Shown: piece after piece, positions 1-6,031 of the stretch
Layout: each line of letters starts with the position of its first letter
Numbering within the stretch: position 1 is the first letter of the stretch
DNA from: Clostridiales bacterium
GTDB lineage: Bacteria > Bacillota > Clostridia > Lachnospirales > Lachnospiraceae
Length of the DNA: 6,521 nucleotides
NCBI GenBank assembly: GCA_019418195.1
Contig: DYCJ01000008.1
Coordinates: 1-6,521 of the forward strand
Direction of reading: 5' to 3'
The notes under the pieces: model-generated
Seen by the model: only the letters and a program-made list of their open reading frames with translations
Databases searched by the model: none
What the model was told of the DNA's origin: nothing
Made by a program: the position numbers and the translations under genes

Positions 1-103
1 TGTCATCATTGGTTCCACCATCATTGCCTGATCCGCCGCATGCAGTAAGCCCCGCTACAAGTGCAGCTGCCAATAGTACACTTACAATTCTCTTCCACTT
101 CAT
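1..103 (-). CDS. Secreted lipoprotein, N-terminal fragment (probable ABC solute-binding protein)
   Basis: Only the first 34 codons are in the window; the gene runs off the left edge. The visible part is a lipoprotein signal peptide: basic start (M-K-W-K-R), hydrophobic core at residues 6-18, lipobox L19-T20-A21-C22, then a flexible Gly/Ser/Asn/Asp-rich linker typical of mature Gram-positive binding proteins. Cys22 would be lipidated and hold the protein on the outer face of the membrane. The ATG at 103-101 is preceded by AAGGAGG (117-111) with 7 bases spacing, which decides the start. It lies 60 bases downstream of the aldolase gene on the same strand. From that context I infer the binding protein of a sugar ABC importer feeding the kinase and aldolase. 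That role is not shown by the visible residues, and any lipoprotein would look the same here. Confidence 0.8.
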   Translation of the reverse strand, partial: MKWKRIVSVLLAAALVAGLTACGGSGNDGGTNDD

Positions 104-134
104 AATAGTTCCTCCTTCTTTTTTCATTTTATAG

Positions 135-158
135 TTCTCTTCCGGCCGGGAAGTAGAA
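135..158 (-). other. Intercistronic hairpin between aldolase and lipoprotein genes
   Basis: Read on the minus strand, TTCT-A-CTTCC / CGGCC loop / GGAAG-AGAA forms a 9-bp stem with one bulged A (arms 158-149 and 143-135, loop 148-144). It sits just after the aldolase stop and about 18 bases before the lipoprotein ribosome binding site. No U-tract follows, so it is not a standard intrinsic terminator. Hairpins in this position often protect or process the mRNA so that the binding-protein gene is expressed at a different level from the enzymes; that role here is inference. Confidence 0.4.
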
Positions 159-163
159 TACTT

Positions 164-862
164 TTATATTTTTCTTTTTTCTCTGTTATCTTTGTATATA
201 TCAAAAAATCTCGCAACCTCATCCCGGTCAAGCGGACTTTCGCCTCCAATGATATATTTTGTAATTAAAATCTGTTCCGCAATTGACTCGCACGCTTCCA
301 CAACATTCATAGCTTCTTCTACAGTTTTTCCCACTGCAAGGCTACCATGGTTTCCGAGCAATACGATTCTATATCCATCTGCAAAATATGGTTCTGCCAT
401 CGTCATAATAAATTTTGTCCCCGGCGCCCCATATGGAGCACATGGAATCTTATGGAAATTCCCCATCATCTCCGGCAGCGCCTCTGTTTCCACATCGATT
501 CCTGCCATGGAAAATGCTGTGAGAACTTTTGAATGACTATGCACAACACCGCCTACATCCCATCCATTTTTTTCGCAGATATCATACGCCATACTGTGCA
601 TGATTACTTCGGATGTTTCTTTCATCCCCCAAATTCTTTTGCCATCCGAATCAAGTACAGAAATCTTTTCCGGTGTCAACAATCCCTTATTCTGTCCTGT
701 GGGAGTAATATAAATTTTCCCATCCACCTTAGTTGAAATATTTCCCGCAAATGAATTTACAAGTCCTTTTTCATCCATTCTTTTTGCTACACTTAACACC
801 TGGTCAACTGCATCCTCCGATATCCCCAGCTCTTTCATCTTTTCTCTGTAATCTTTCGCCAT
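164..862 (-). CDS. fucA: Class II sugar-phosphate aldolase, L-fuculose-1-phosphate aldolase type
   Basis: A 232-residue cytoplasmic class II aldolase/adducin-family protein, expected to cleave L-fuculose-1-phosphate (or L-rhamnulose-1-phosphate) to DHAP and L-lactaldehyde using Zn2+. Visible features are the phosphate-binding G40-N41 and T53-P54-T55-G56 segments, catalytic acid E85 in S-E-V-I-M-H, zinc ligands H108-S-H110 and H172 (N-H-G), and a C-A-P-Y-x-x-x-G-T segment at 141-149. That last segment closely matches FucA. Glu at 85 rather than Asp argues against the L-ribulose-5-phosphate 4-epimerase (AraD) branch. The length fits FucA (about 215) better than the longer E. coli-type RhaD (about 274). 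The start at 862 has AGGAGG (876-871) with 8 bases spacing. It is 23 bases downstream of the kinase stop, clearly the same operon. The exact sugar is uncertain, because FucA-like enzymes also serve rhamnose pathways in Firmicutes. Confidence 0.88.
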   Translation of the reverse strand: MAKDYREKMKELGISEDAVDQVLSVAKRMDEKGLVNSFAGNISTKVDGKIYITPTGQNKGLLTPEKISVLDSDGKRIWGMKETSEVIMHSMAYDICEKNGWDVGGVVHSHSKVLTAFSMAGIDVETEALPEMMGNFHKIPCAPYGAPGTKFIMTMAEPYFADGYRIVLLGNHGSLAVGKTVEEAMNVVEACESIAEQILITKYIIGGESPLDRDEVARFFDIYKDNREKRKI

Positions 863-885
863 TTTCTTTTCCTCCTACTATTATT

Positions 886-2370
886 TTATCGGCAGACCCC
901 TGTTTCGATCATCACCTTCATATCTTCATCCCACCGCTTTGTTTCAGCTATATCCGGCTGATATTCCCGCATCTCAAAAGAATTAGCTGCTACTTCTCGA
1001 ATCTCATCTACAGATGACATCTCACCCAAAGCGTAAAATTGTGTAAGAATATTACCTGCAAGAGTTGCATAAGGCATCCCCGCATATATCGGCATCCCCA
1101 GCGCGTCACTGATAATTTGCATTAGTACATAATTTCTACTGCCGCCATTTACCACTGATATCTTCTTTACCGGAAGTCCCATCTCATATTTGAGGTATTC
1201 CGTACATCGCTTCACCTTCAAAGCAACACTCTCAAAAATACATCTAACAAACTCTGCATCTGTCTCTAGTTCCTCTTGCCCACTCTTTCTAAGATAAGCA
1301 TTAATTTTTTCTCTTATATCTCCACCCGGATTGTTAAGCTCTATGTCCTCTGTATCTATATATACACGTCTGCTTTTGCATCCTTCCGCCATCTTCATAA
1401 TCAAATCATAACTGTACTCTCTGCCTTCTGATTTCCAGTTTCGCCTCAGCTCATTAAGCAGCCACAACGCAGCAAAATCTTTATAAAAAATCTTCCTGTC
1501 ATCAATCAGCCCTGCATTCTTCATGCCACCATTCCATGATTTTTCATTTACAATACTTTGTGTAAGCTCAATCCCCATATTTATATTTGTTCCTATACTC
1601 ACATACACTTGATCAATTCCAAATCCGGGAATTCCTACAACAGCTGATGCTGTATCATGTCCACACACAGAAATCACCTTCGCTTTTCCTGCTTGCGATA
1701 TCTCTGCCGGTTCTTTTAGCAAATATCCAGCCATTCTTCCCGTATTTGTAATCTGTCCCATTATATGCTTTGGAAGGCCAAGCGCATCAAACACTTCTTC
1801 AGCCCATGTATCTTGTTCCGGACGCATTAATCCGGACGTTCCGGCAATCGAACGCTCTATGGATATTTCGCCTGAAAGGAAATATTCCAGAAGATCCGGA
1901 AGGAATAACATTTTATCTGCAAGATCTATAATGTGTTCTTCTTGTTCTACATAGGAAAAAAGTTGCGGCAATGTATATGACCGGTTTGATCTACACCCGG
2001 TTAATTCATATATTTTCTTTTCCGAAAGGATCTGATAAACTCTATCCAGCGTTTTTTCAGTCCGCATATCTCTGTAGTGATAAATCGGTTCAAGAAGCCT
2101 TCCTTTCCTGTCCAAAAATCCATAACTAGCTCCCCATGTATCCACTCCCACAGATATCACATCATCATTCTGCGCATAGTTCCGTATCCCATGGAGAATA
2201 TTTTGATAGATTCTAAACAAGTCCCAATACAAATTTCCATTTAAAAAAACAGGATCATTTACGAAATCCATATAATCTCCTATATTAAGTTTCTTTCCGT
2301 CAAAATATCCTTTTGCCATTTTGCCGCCACTGGCTCCCCAATCCGCCGCAACGGAAATTTTCTTTTTCAT
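886..2370 (-). CDS. rhaB: FGGY-family carbohydrate kinase, rhamnulokinase-like
   Basis: A 494-residue FGGY kinase, near the usual rhamnulokinase length of about 480-490, expected to phosphorylate a deoxy-ketose at C1 with ATP in the cytoplasm. N-terminal domain: D10 and G-A-S-G-G-K (12-17) form the first phosphate loop, N-G-N-L-Y-W-D (44-50) and D77-T-W-G-A-S-Y-G (77-84) match RhaB-type sequences, and H-Y-R-D-x-R-T spans 98-104. C-terminal domain: G-H-D-T-A-S-A-V (237-244) carries the predicted catalytic base D239, and the N-G-G-S-R-N adenosine-binding motif is at 408-413, followed by A-T-L-A-G-N (435-440). The segment around 258-283 (S-I-G-T-N-I-N-M-G, then W-N-G-G) departs from the usual rhamnulokinase S-S-G-T-W-S and N-E-G-G pattern as I recall it, so substrate may differ. 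The ATG at 2370 is preceded by AAGGAG (2381-2376), 5 bases spacing. It is first gene of the operon, directly behind the promoter and operators. L-fuculokinase or another ketose kinase is the alternative. Confidence 0.85.
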   Translation of the reverse strand: MKKKISVAADWGASGGKMAKGYFDGKKLNIGDYMDFVNDPVFLNGNLYWDLFRIYQNILHGIRNYAQNDDVISVGVDTWGASYGFLDRKGRLLEPIYHYRDMRTEKTLDRVYQILSEKKIYELTGCRSNRSYTLPQLFSYVEQEEHIIDLADKMLFLPDLLEYFLSGEISIERSIAGTSGLMRPEQDTWAEEVFDALGLPKHIMGQITNTGRMAGYLLKEPAEISQAGKAKVISVCGHDTASAVVGIPGFGIDQVYVSIGTNINMGIELTQSIVNEKSWNGGMKNAGLIDDRKIFYKDFAALWLLNELRRNWKSEGREYSYDLIMKMAEGCKSRRVYIDTEDIELNNPGGDIREKINAYLRKSGQEELETDAEFVRCIFESVALKVKRCTEYLKYEMGLPVKKISVVNGGSRNYVLMQIISDALGMPIYAGMPYATLAGNILTQFYALGEMSSVDEIREVAANSFEMREYQPDIAETKRWDEDMKVMIETGVCR

Positions 2371-2384
2371 TTCGTCTCCTTTAT

Positions 2385-2396
2385 ATCGTTTTCGAT
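2385..2396 (-). promoter_or_regulatory. Operator 1 (proximal), inverted repeat ATCG-TTTT-CGAT
   Basis: ATCG and CGAT arms flank a TTTT centre, and the outer T/A pair extends the symmetry to TATCG/CGATA (2384-2397). The site starts about where transcription from the predicted promoter should begin and ends four bases before the AAGGAG of the kinase gene. A bound repressor here would block initiation or clearance. The same 12-mer recurs at 2481-2492. The symmetry and position suit a sugar-responsive repressor (LacI or similar family), but the regulator gene is not in the window and the family is inferred. Confidence 0.65.
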
Positions 2397-2402
2397 AATA
2401 TT

Positions 2403-2431
2403 ATTCTATATTTAATCCATATTTTTGTCAA
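2403..2431 (-). promoter_or_regulatory. Sigma-A-type promoter of the kinase-aldolase operon
   Basis: On the minus strand the -35 box is TTGACA (2431-2426, perfect consensus), followed by a 17-base spacer and the -10 box TAGAAT (2408-2403, one mismatch to TATAAT). Transcription should start near 2396-2397. That gives a leader of about 26 bases with the AAGGAG site and the first operator inside it. Nothing else in the interval matches as well. Confidence 0.75.
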
Positions 2432-2480
2432 TATATTTCCATAATATTTATTTCATTTGTAATTTTTGCCTATTTTTATT

Positions 2481-2492
2481 ATCGTTTTCGAT
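2481..2492 (-). promoter_or_regulatory. Operator 2 (distal), identical inverted repeat
   Basis: An exact second copy of ATCGTTTTCGAT. Including the T before it, 13 bases are identical to operator 1. Copies start 96 bases apart, about nine helical turns, so they lie roughly on the same face of the DNA, and this one is centred near -90 from the predicted start. A pair on either side of a promoter at helical spacing suits a looping repressor, or independent binding with cooperativity. On its upstream side, A-tracts on the minus strand (2520-2515 and 2512-2506) could add curvature. Confidence 0.6.
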
Positions 2493-2535
2493 TTATATTG
2501 ACCTCTTTTTTTACTTTTTTAACAAAAGCAATAAT

Positions 2536-2576
2536 AAAAAATCCCCCCCAACCAACTATTTCTAGTCAGTTGAGGG
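2536..2576 (-). terminator. Rho-independent terminator of the ABC importer operon
   Basis: On the minus strand a continuous 14-bp stem (arms 2576-2563 and 2558-2545, three G-U pairs) closes on a GAAA tetraloop (2562-2559). Two further G residues and an A follow, then a six-T tract (2541-2536). The ascending arm includes the last codons and the TGA stop (2568-2566) of the short ATPase gene, so the terminator begins inside the coding sequence. It separates the importer transcript from the sugar operon promoter about 105 bases further on. Confidence 0.88.
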
Positions 2577-3171
2577 TAATTATCCTCGTACACACTTTCT
2601 CCAGCAGCGCCTCGCTGTGACTCACGACCAGCATTCCCATCTTCCGTCTCCTGTTCTCTTCCAGCAGGAATTCCCAGATCTGTGCCTGCGTCACCAGATC
2701 CAGCATTGCCGTGATTTCGTCGCACAGCAGGATCTCCGTCTCAGACCGGAGAGCTCTTGCAAGGCAGAACCTCTGCAGTTCCCCTCCAGAGAGTTCGGCC
2801 GGATAGCGGTCGAGCCATTCCTTCTCTATATGAAGCTTCTCCATAAGCTGCTCTTCTATATCTCCTGCCTCTGCCACGGTTTCCTTCAGCTTCAGAAGCG
2901 GATCCACTACCGTCTCGGGATGCTGCCACACCATCTGTACCGGACAGGCGCCGCGGTATTCGCTGACCGGCCTGCCGTCCAGAAGTACTTCTCCCTGCTT
3001 CGGACGTTCATATCCTGCCAACAGCCTGCAAAGCGTCGTCTTTCCCCTGCCGCTTGGTCCTTTAAGTCCGACACGCTCTCCAGGCGATATCGTCAGTTCA
3101 AATCTGTCAATGATCGGATTTTTCTTTCGATTCCGATAATAAAACGTAAGATTATGTGCTTCCAGTATCAT
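2566..3171 (-). CDS. Short ABC transporter ATPase (NikE/DppF position), lacks the C-terminal oligopeptide-type domain
   Basis: A 201-residue ATP-binding subunit that should pair with the neighbouring ATPase to drive import. It has a Walker A at G38-P-S-G-R-G-K44-T45, Q-loop Q83, signature L127-S-G-G-E, Walker B ending C-D151-E152, an M-L-D D-loop near 157-159, and switch His185. The residue after Walker B E152 is Ile where Opp/Dpp/Nik ATPases usually have Pro. The protein stops soon after the H-loop. Usual DppF/NikE subunits run about 260-330 residues with a C-terminal extension and a cysteine motif, absent here. All catalytic motifs are intact and a terminator follows at once, so this looks like a compact functional form rather than decay. 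The start overlaps the upstream stop as ATGA (3171-3168), with GGAG (3182-3179) 7 bases before it. Confidence 0.85.
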   Translation of the reverse strand: MILEAHNLTFYYRNRKKNPIIDRFELTISPGERVGLKGPSGRGKTTLCRLLAGYERPKQGEVLLDGRPVSEYRGACPVQMVWQHPETVVDPLLKLKETVAEAGDIEEQLMEKLHIEKEWLDRYPAELSGGELQRFCLARALRSETEILLCDEITAMLDLVTQAQIWEFLLEENRRRKMGMLVVSHSEALLEKVCTRIITLN

Positions 3172-4136
3172 AGCTCTGCTCCACTTTTCTTTATCTCATC
3201 CGGATACAGGCACCGGACTTCACCGTCCCGGTATTTCATCAGAGGGATCTGATCTTTTGTGCTGCATTCCTCCGTGCATACAGGACACTGTCCGGCATAG
3301 GGACATCCTTTCCTGACATTTCCGGCATAAGGCTGGGTACCCTCAGACGCCCTGAACCCGTGCTCCGGCATAGCATGCCACAGCGCACGGGTATACGGAT
3401 GCCGCAGATTCGCTGCATCGCTAAAGTCCTCTGCCTTTGCTTTCTCGATCGTCTCTCCTGCATAGAAGACTACCACTTCATCCGCGACGGAGAGAGCCAG
3501 TTCCAGATCGTGGGTGATAAACAGCATTCCTGCCCCTTCGTCCGCCAGTTCCCGGAAATGGCTCAAAATCCGCTTTGCCGCCCGCGCATCCAGCCCCGGC
3601 GTCGGTTCATCCGCTATGATAAGTCTCGGTTTTTCCGTCACCGCCGAGGCGATCAGCACCCGGCGGGCCATTCCTCCGGAGAGTTCAAACGGGTACATTT
3701 CCTCTGTATCCGCTCCGAGCCCATACCTCTCAAGGGCAGTCTTGCAGCGCTGTTTCGTATCCGGATCCTTTTTTCCTTTGCTCAGTTGTGCTCCTACTTT
3801 CATAAGCGGATCAAGATACGTAACCCCCTGTGGGATCAGGAATATTTCTTTTCCCCTCAATTTCTTTACCCGCTTTTTCGTCAGGGGTTCTCCGGCATAT
3901 TGTATCTCCCCCGCCATGTGGCTATTATATGGAAGGATTCCAAGAATGCTGTGGGCAAGCAGACTTTTCCCCGATCCGCTGGCTCCCACCACGGCGACGA
4001 TCTGGCCCGGTTCTATCTCAAGCGACAGATCCTTTACCGCAGCAAGCCGCCTCTTCTGAAAGCCGAAAGCGTGAAGCCCCTGCTCATATTGATTAAAATA
4101 GACGGATAAATGCTCTATCTTTAATATCGGTTCCAT
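3168..4136 (-). CDS. ABC transporter ATPase, peptide/nickel family (DppD/NikD/OppD type)
   Basis: A 322-residue ATP-binding subunit of an Opp/Dpp/Nik importer, on the cytoplasmic face. In order it shows Walker A G51-A-S-G-S-G-K57-S58, Q-loop Q103 in I-P-Q-G-V-T-Y-L-D-P, signature L152-S-G-G-M, Walker B with D176-E177-P178, D-loop G181-L-D, and H-loop H209. The C-terminal extension characteristic of the family begins around 245 (R-H-P-Y-T-R-A-L) and carries cysteines C278, C284, C287, C291 and C309. Such clusters in this family have been linked to Fe-S binding. All catalytic residues are present. The ATG at 4136 follows AAGGAG (4147-4142) by 5 bases, and that site overlaps the upstream permease stop codon. 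The substrate is not determinable from this subunit. Confidence 0.93.
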   Translation of the reverse strand: MEPILKIEHLSVYFNQYEQGLHAFGFQKRRLAAVKDLSLEIEPGQIVAVVGASGSGKSLLAHSILGILPYNSHMAGEIQYAGEPLTKKRVKKLRGKEIFLIPQGVTYLDPLMKVGAQLSKGKKDPDTKQRCKTALERYGLGADTEEMYPFELSGGMARRVLIASAVTEKPRLIIADEPTPGLDARAAKRILSHFRELADEGAGMLFITHDLELALSVADEVVVFYAGETIEKAKAEDFSDAANLRHPYTRALWHAMPEHGFRASEGTQPYAGNVRKGCPYAGQCPVCTEECSTKDQIPLMKYRDGEVRCLYPDEIKKSGAEL

Positions 4137-4145
4137 ATTGTCTCC

Positions 4146-5036
4146 TTATTCATGCACGCTTGACGGATCGAGCAGACGTCTTACCCGCTCTCCGAGAAGG
4201 GCAAATAATACGACTACCAGAACAAGGGCCAGTCCGGGGAAAAGGGCAAGCCACCATTTTCCGGTGGTCAGGTACTGCATGCTCTCCGAAAGGATTACGC
4301 CGATGGCTGGCTGTTCCGACGAAAGCCCGAACCCCAGAAATGTTACGCTGGACTCATGCAGGATCGCATGGGGGAACAGGAGAATCATGCCTGTAAGGAA
4401 CTGCGGCAGGAGATGGGGCAGCATATGGTGCTTTACATTCTGGAGTTTTGATACTCCCATCTTCTCCGCCACAAGAATATACGGCGCCTGCCGAAGCTGC
4501 ATCAGCTCTCCCCGGATCACCCTTGCCAGTGACGGCCAATGACTCAAAGCCACTCCTGCCACCACACCCACAAAACCTCTCCCGCACGCCAGTGAGATCA
4601 GCATGACAAGCAGGATATGGGGGATTCCCATAACGAGATCGATACACCATGAGATCACAGCGTCTGCTTTCCGTCCAAGTACGACAGAAGCTGTCCCGAG
4701 GAGCAGGGCCACCGCAGCACTGACCACTGCTGTCAGGATACCGATCCGGATACTCAGGGACAGCCCTGATAATGTGCGGGCCAGCATGTCCCGCCCCATC
4801 CAGTCCGTGCCGAAGAGATGCTGCAGTCCGGGACTTAAATTCCGCTGGGAAAAGTCTGTCTCCACAGCATAATCTTCTGTCAGGATACCGGCGACTGTCA
4901 CTGCAGCAAGTATCACCACTGCCACGATCAGGAAGGCCACTGTGCGGCTCCTCTGATTCGTTCCTGTCTGACAGCCCTTACCCGCGGCCGTCCATTCTTT
5001 TTCCATTCTCATGTCATTCGCTGCCATGTTATTCAT
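4146..5036 (-). CDS. ABC transporter permease, DppC/NikC/OppC type
   Basis: A 296-residue inner subunit of the peptide/nickel importer. A hydrophilic, presumably cytoplasmic N-terminus (1-31) precedes TM1 at about 32-52. Next comes the family hallmark H-L-F-G-T-D-x-x-G-R-D-x-L-x-R (73-87), then hydrophobic segments at about 97-120, 128-150, 153-165, 211-235 and 264-283. The EAA loop that contacts the ATPases lies near 178-207, and E-S-S-V-T-F-L-G-F-G (228-237) is another family signature. The annotated ATG overlaps the permease B stop as ATGA (5036-5033). GAGAGG (5042-5037) touches that ATG directly, so initiation there would need the farther AAAGGGGG (5054-5047). The ATG of codon 4 (5027-5025) has GAGAGG at a better 9 bases and may be the true start. 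Its 3' end is 9 bases from ATPase D. Confidence 0.92.
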   Translation of the reverse strand: MNNMAANDMRMEKEWTAAGKGCQTGTNQRSRTVAFLIVAVVILAAVTVAGILTEDYAVETDFSQRNLSPGLQHLFGTDWMGRDMLARTLSGLSLSIRIGILTAVVSAAVALLLGTASVVLGRKADAVISWCIDLVMGIPHILLVMLISLACGRGFVGVVAGVALSHWPSLARVIRGELMQLRQAPYILVAEKMGVSKLQNVKHHMLPHLLPQFLTGMILLFPHAILHESSVTFLGFGLSSEQPAIGVILSESMQYLTTGKWWLALFPGLALVLVVVLFALLGERVRRLLDPSSVHE

Positions 5037-6031
5037 CCTCTCGCCGCCCCCTTTCGGATCTTCGGGTCGATCACGCCGTAAAGCAGGTCTGCGATCAGAT
5101 TTCCGGCAAATACGATCGCCGCCGTAACGATCGTGATCCCCAGAAGAAGGGGCAGATCACTTCCAAGCCCCGCCGTTACTGCCGCCTGGCCAAGTCCCGG
5201 ATAGGAGAATACCTGTTCCACCAGCACGGACCCTCCGATGATCTCACTGACAGAGGCAAACTGCAGTGTAATTGCCGGGAGCGCCACATTGCGCAGTCCA
5301 TGGCGCAGGATGATGGATATTTCCGATTCTCCCCGCGCCCGGGCGAAGAGTACATAATCCGACTCCATGACATCGATCATCTTCTCCCTTGTATGGAGCG
5401 CGATATTTGCCACGCCGGTAATGCTTAAGGTCAGAGCGGGAAGTATGGCGTGCCGGAGCCGGTCTGCGACCGTAACTGCCGCGGCGTCCATCCCTGCGGG
5501 CACCGAAAGTCCGATGGGCAGCCAGCCCAGCCATACCGCAAAGATCAAAAGCAGCAGGATTGCCAGCCAGAAAGCCGGTGTACTGGAGATCAGAAGACAG
5601 TATCCTCTGATCAGCCGGTCCGGCCATCTGCCCCGGCACGCCCCCGCGATCACTCCCATCGTCAGACCTAGCACGCCTGAAATCACCCATGCAGACAATA
5701 GCAGCCAGAAGGAACTGACAAGGCGCTGACCGATGACAGTAAGCACCGGCTGGCGGTAGAGAAGAGACGTACCAAAATCCCCTTTCAGTACATCTGAAAG
5801 CCATCCCAGATATCTGGTAAGGGGTGGCGTATCCACGCCCCAGTATGCTTCCAGTTTTGCGATCTGCTCCGGGCTCATGGTTCCCAGCGCCGCCTGCCCC
5901 ACATTTGTCTGAAGGGGATCAAGAGGTGATGCACACATCAGAAGGAAGGTGACGATACTGACCCCCAGAAGAAGCAGTGCCATGCGAATTAATTTTTTAC
6001 CGGTAAACTGAAGACGATGCTTCAAACCCAA
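5033..6031 (-). CDS. ABC transporter permease, DppB/NikB/OppB type
   Basis: A 332-residue permease paired with the C-type subunit to form the membrane channel. TM1 is at about 15-34 and is followed by an external segment with the family motifs Y-W-G-V-D-T-P (63-69) and G-D-F-G-T-S (84-89). Further hydrophobic stretches lie at about 106-130, 144-170, 195-213, 250-270 and 295-319. The EAA-type ATPase-coupling loop is near 225-249 (D-Y-V-L-F-A-R-A-R-G, then R-H-G-L-R-N). V-F-S-Y-P-G-L-G-Q (274-282) is another hallmark. The length is normal for the family. The start is TTG: the frame begins at 6031 immediately after the binding-protein TGA. AAAGG (6040-6036) is only 4 bases from this TTG but 10 bases from a second TTG at codon 3 (6025-6023), so either may be used. 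Confidence 0.92.
   Translation of the reverse strand: MGLKHRLQFTGKKLIRMALLLLGVSIVTFLLMCASPLDPLQTNVGQAALGTMSPEQIAKLEAYWGVDTPPLTRYLGWLSDVLKGDFGTSLLYRQPVLTVIGQRLVSSFWLLLSAWVISGVLGLTMGVIAGACRGRWPDRLIRGYCLLISSTPAFWLAILLLLIFAVWLGWLPIGLSVPAGMDAAAVTVADRLRHAILPALTLSITGVANIALHTREKMIDVMESDYVLFARARGESEISIILRHGLRNVALPAITLQFASVSEIIGGSVLVEQVFSYPGLGQAAVTAGLGSDLPLLLGITIVTAAIVFAGNLIADLLYGVIDPKIRKGAARG

Noticed and set aside
164..862. Assignment of the aldolase gene as L-ribulose-5-phosphate 4-epimerase (AraD), which has a similar length
   Set aside because: The position of the catalytic residue is Glu (E85), and the C-A-P-Y-x-x-x-G-T segment is FucA-like. AraD has Asp at the equivalent place and lacks that segment.
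2384..2397. Operator 1 as a CcpA cre site
   Set aside because: Aligned to WTGWAARCGYTWWCW it has at least three mismatches at defined positions. The exact second copy points to a dedicated regulator instead.
2501..2520. T-rich run as a plus-strand terminator
   Set aside because: No stable GC-rich stem precedes it on the plus strand, and there is no plus-strand gene to terminate. It is better read as A-tracts upstream of the minus-strand promoter.
2543..2549. G7 homopolymer as a phase-variable tract
   Set aside because: It lies after the stop codon within the terminator, so length change would not shift any reading frame.
3360..4109. A 249-codon open frame on the plus strand, antisense to ATPase D
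   Set aside because: Its translation shows no recognisable domain. It lies entirely opposite a gene with complete ABC ATPase motifs, in GC-rich sequence where antisense open frames are common.
4772..5428. A 218-codon plus-strand frame, and a similar 211-codon one at 2617-3252
   Set aside because: Both are antisense to well-supported permease and ATPase genes. They have low-complexity Ser/Pro/Arg/Cys-rich translations without family features.
5244..5804. A 186-codon minus-strand frame inside permease B
   Set aside because: It is an alternative-frame shadow of the permease, lacks hydrophobic or domain structure, and is rich in Arg/Gly/Ala as expected from a shifted frame.
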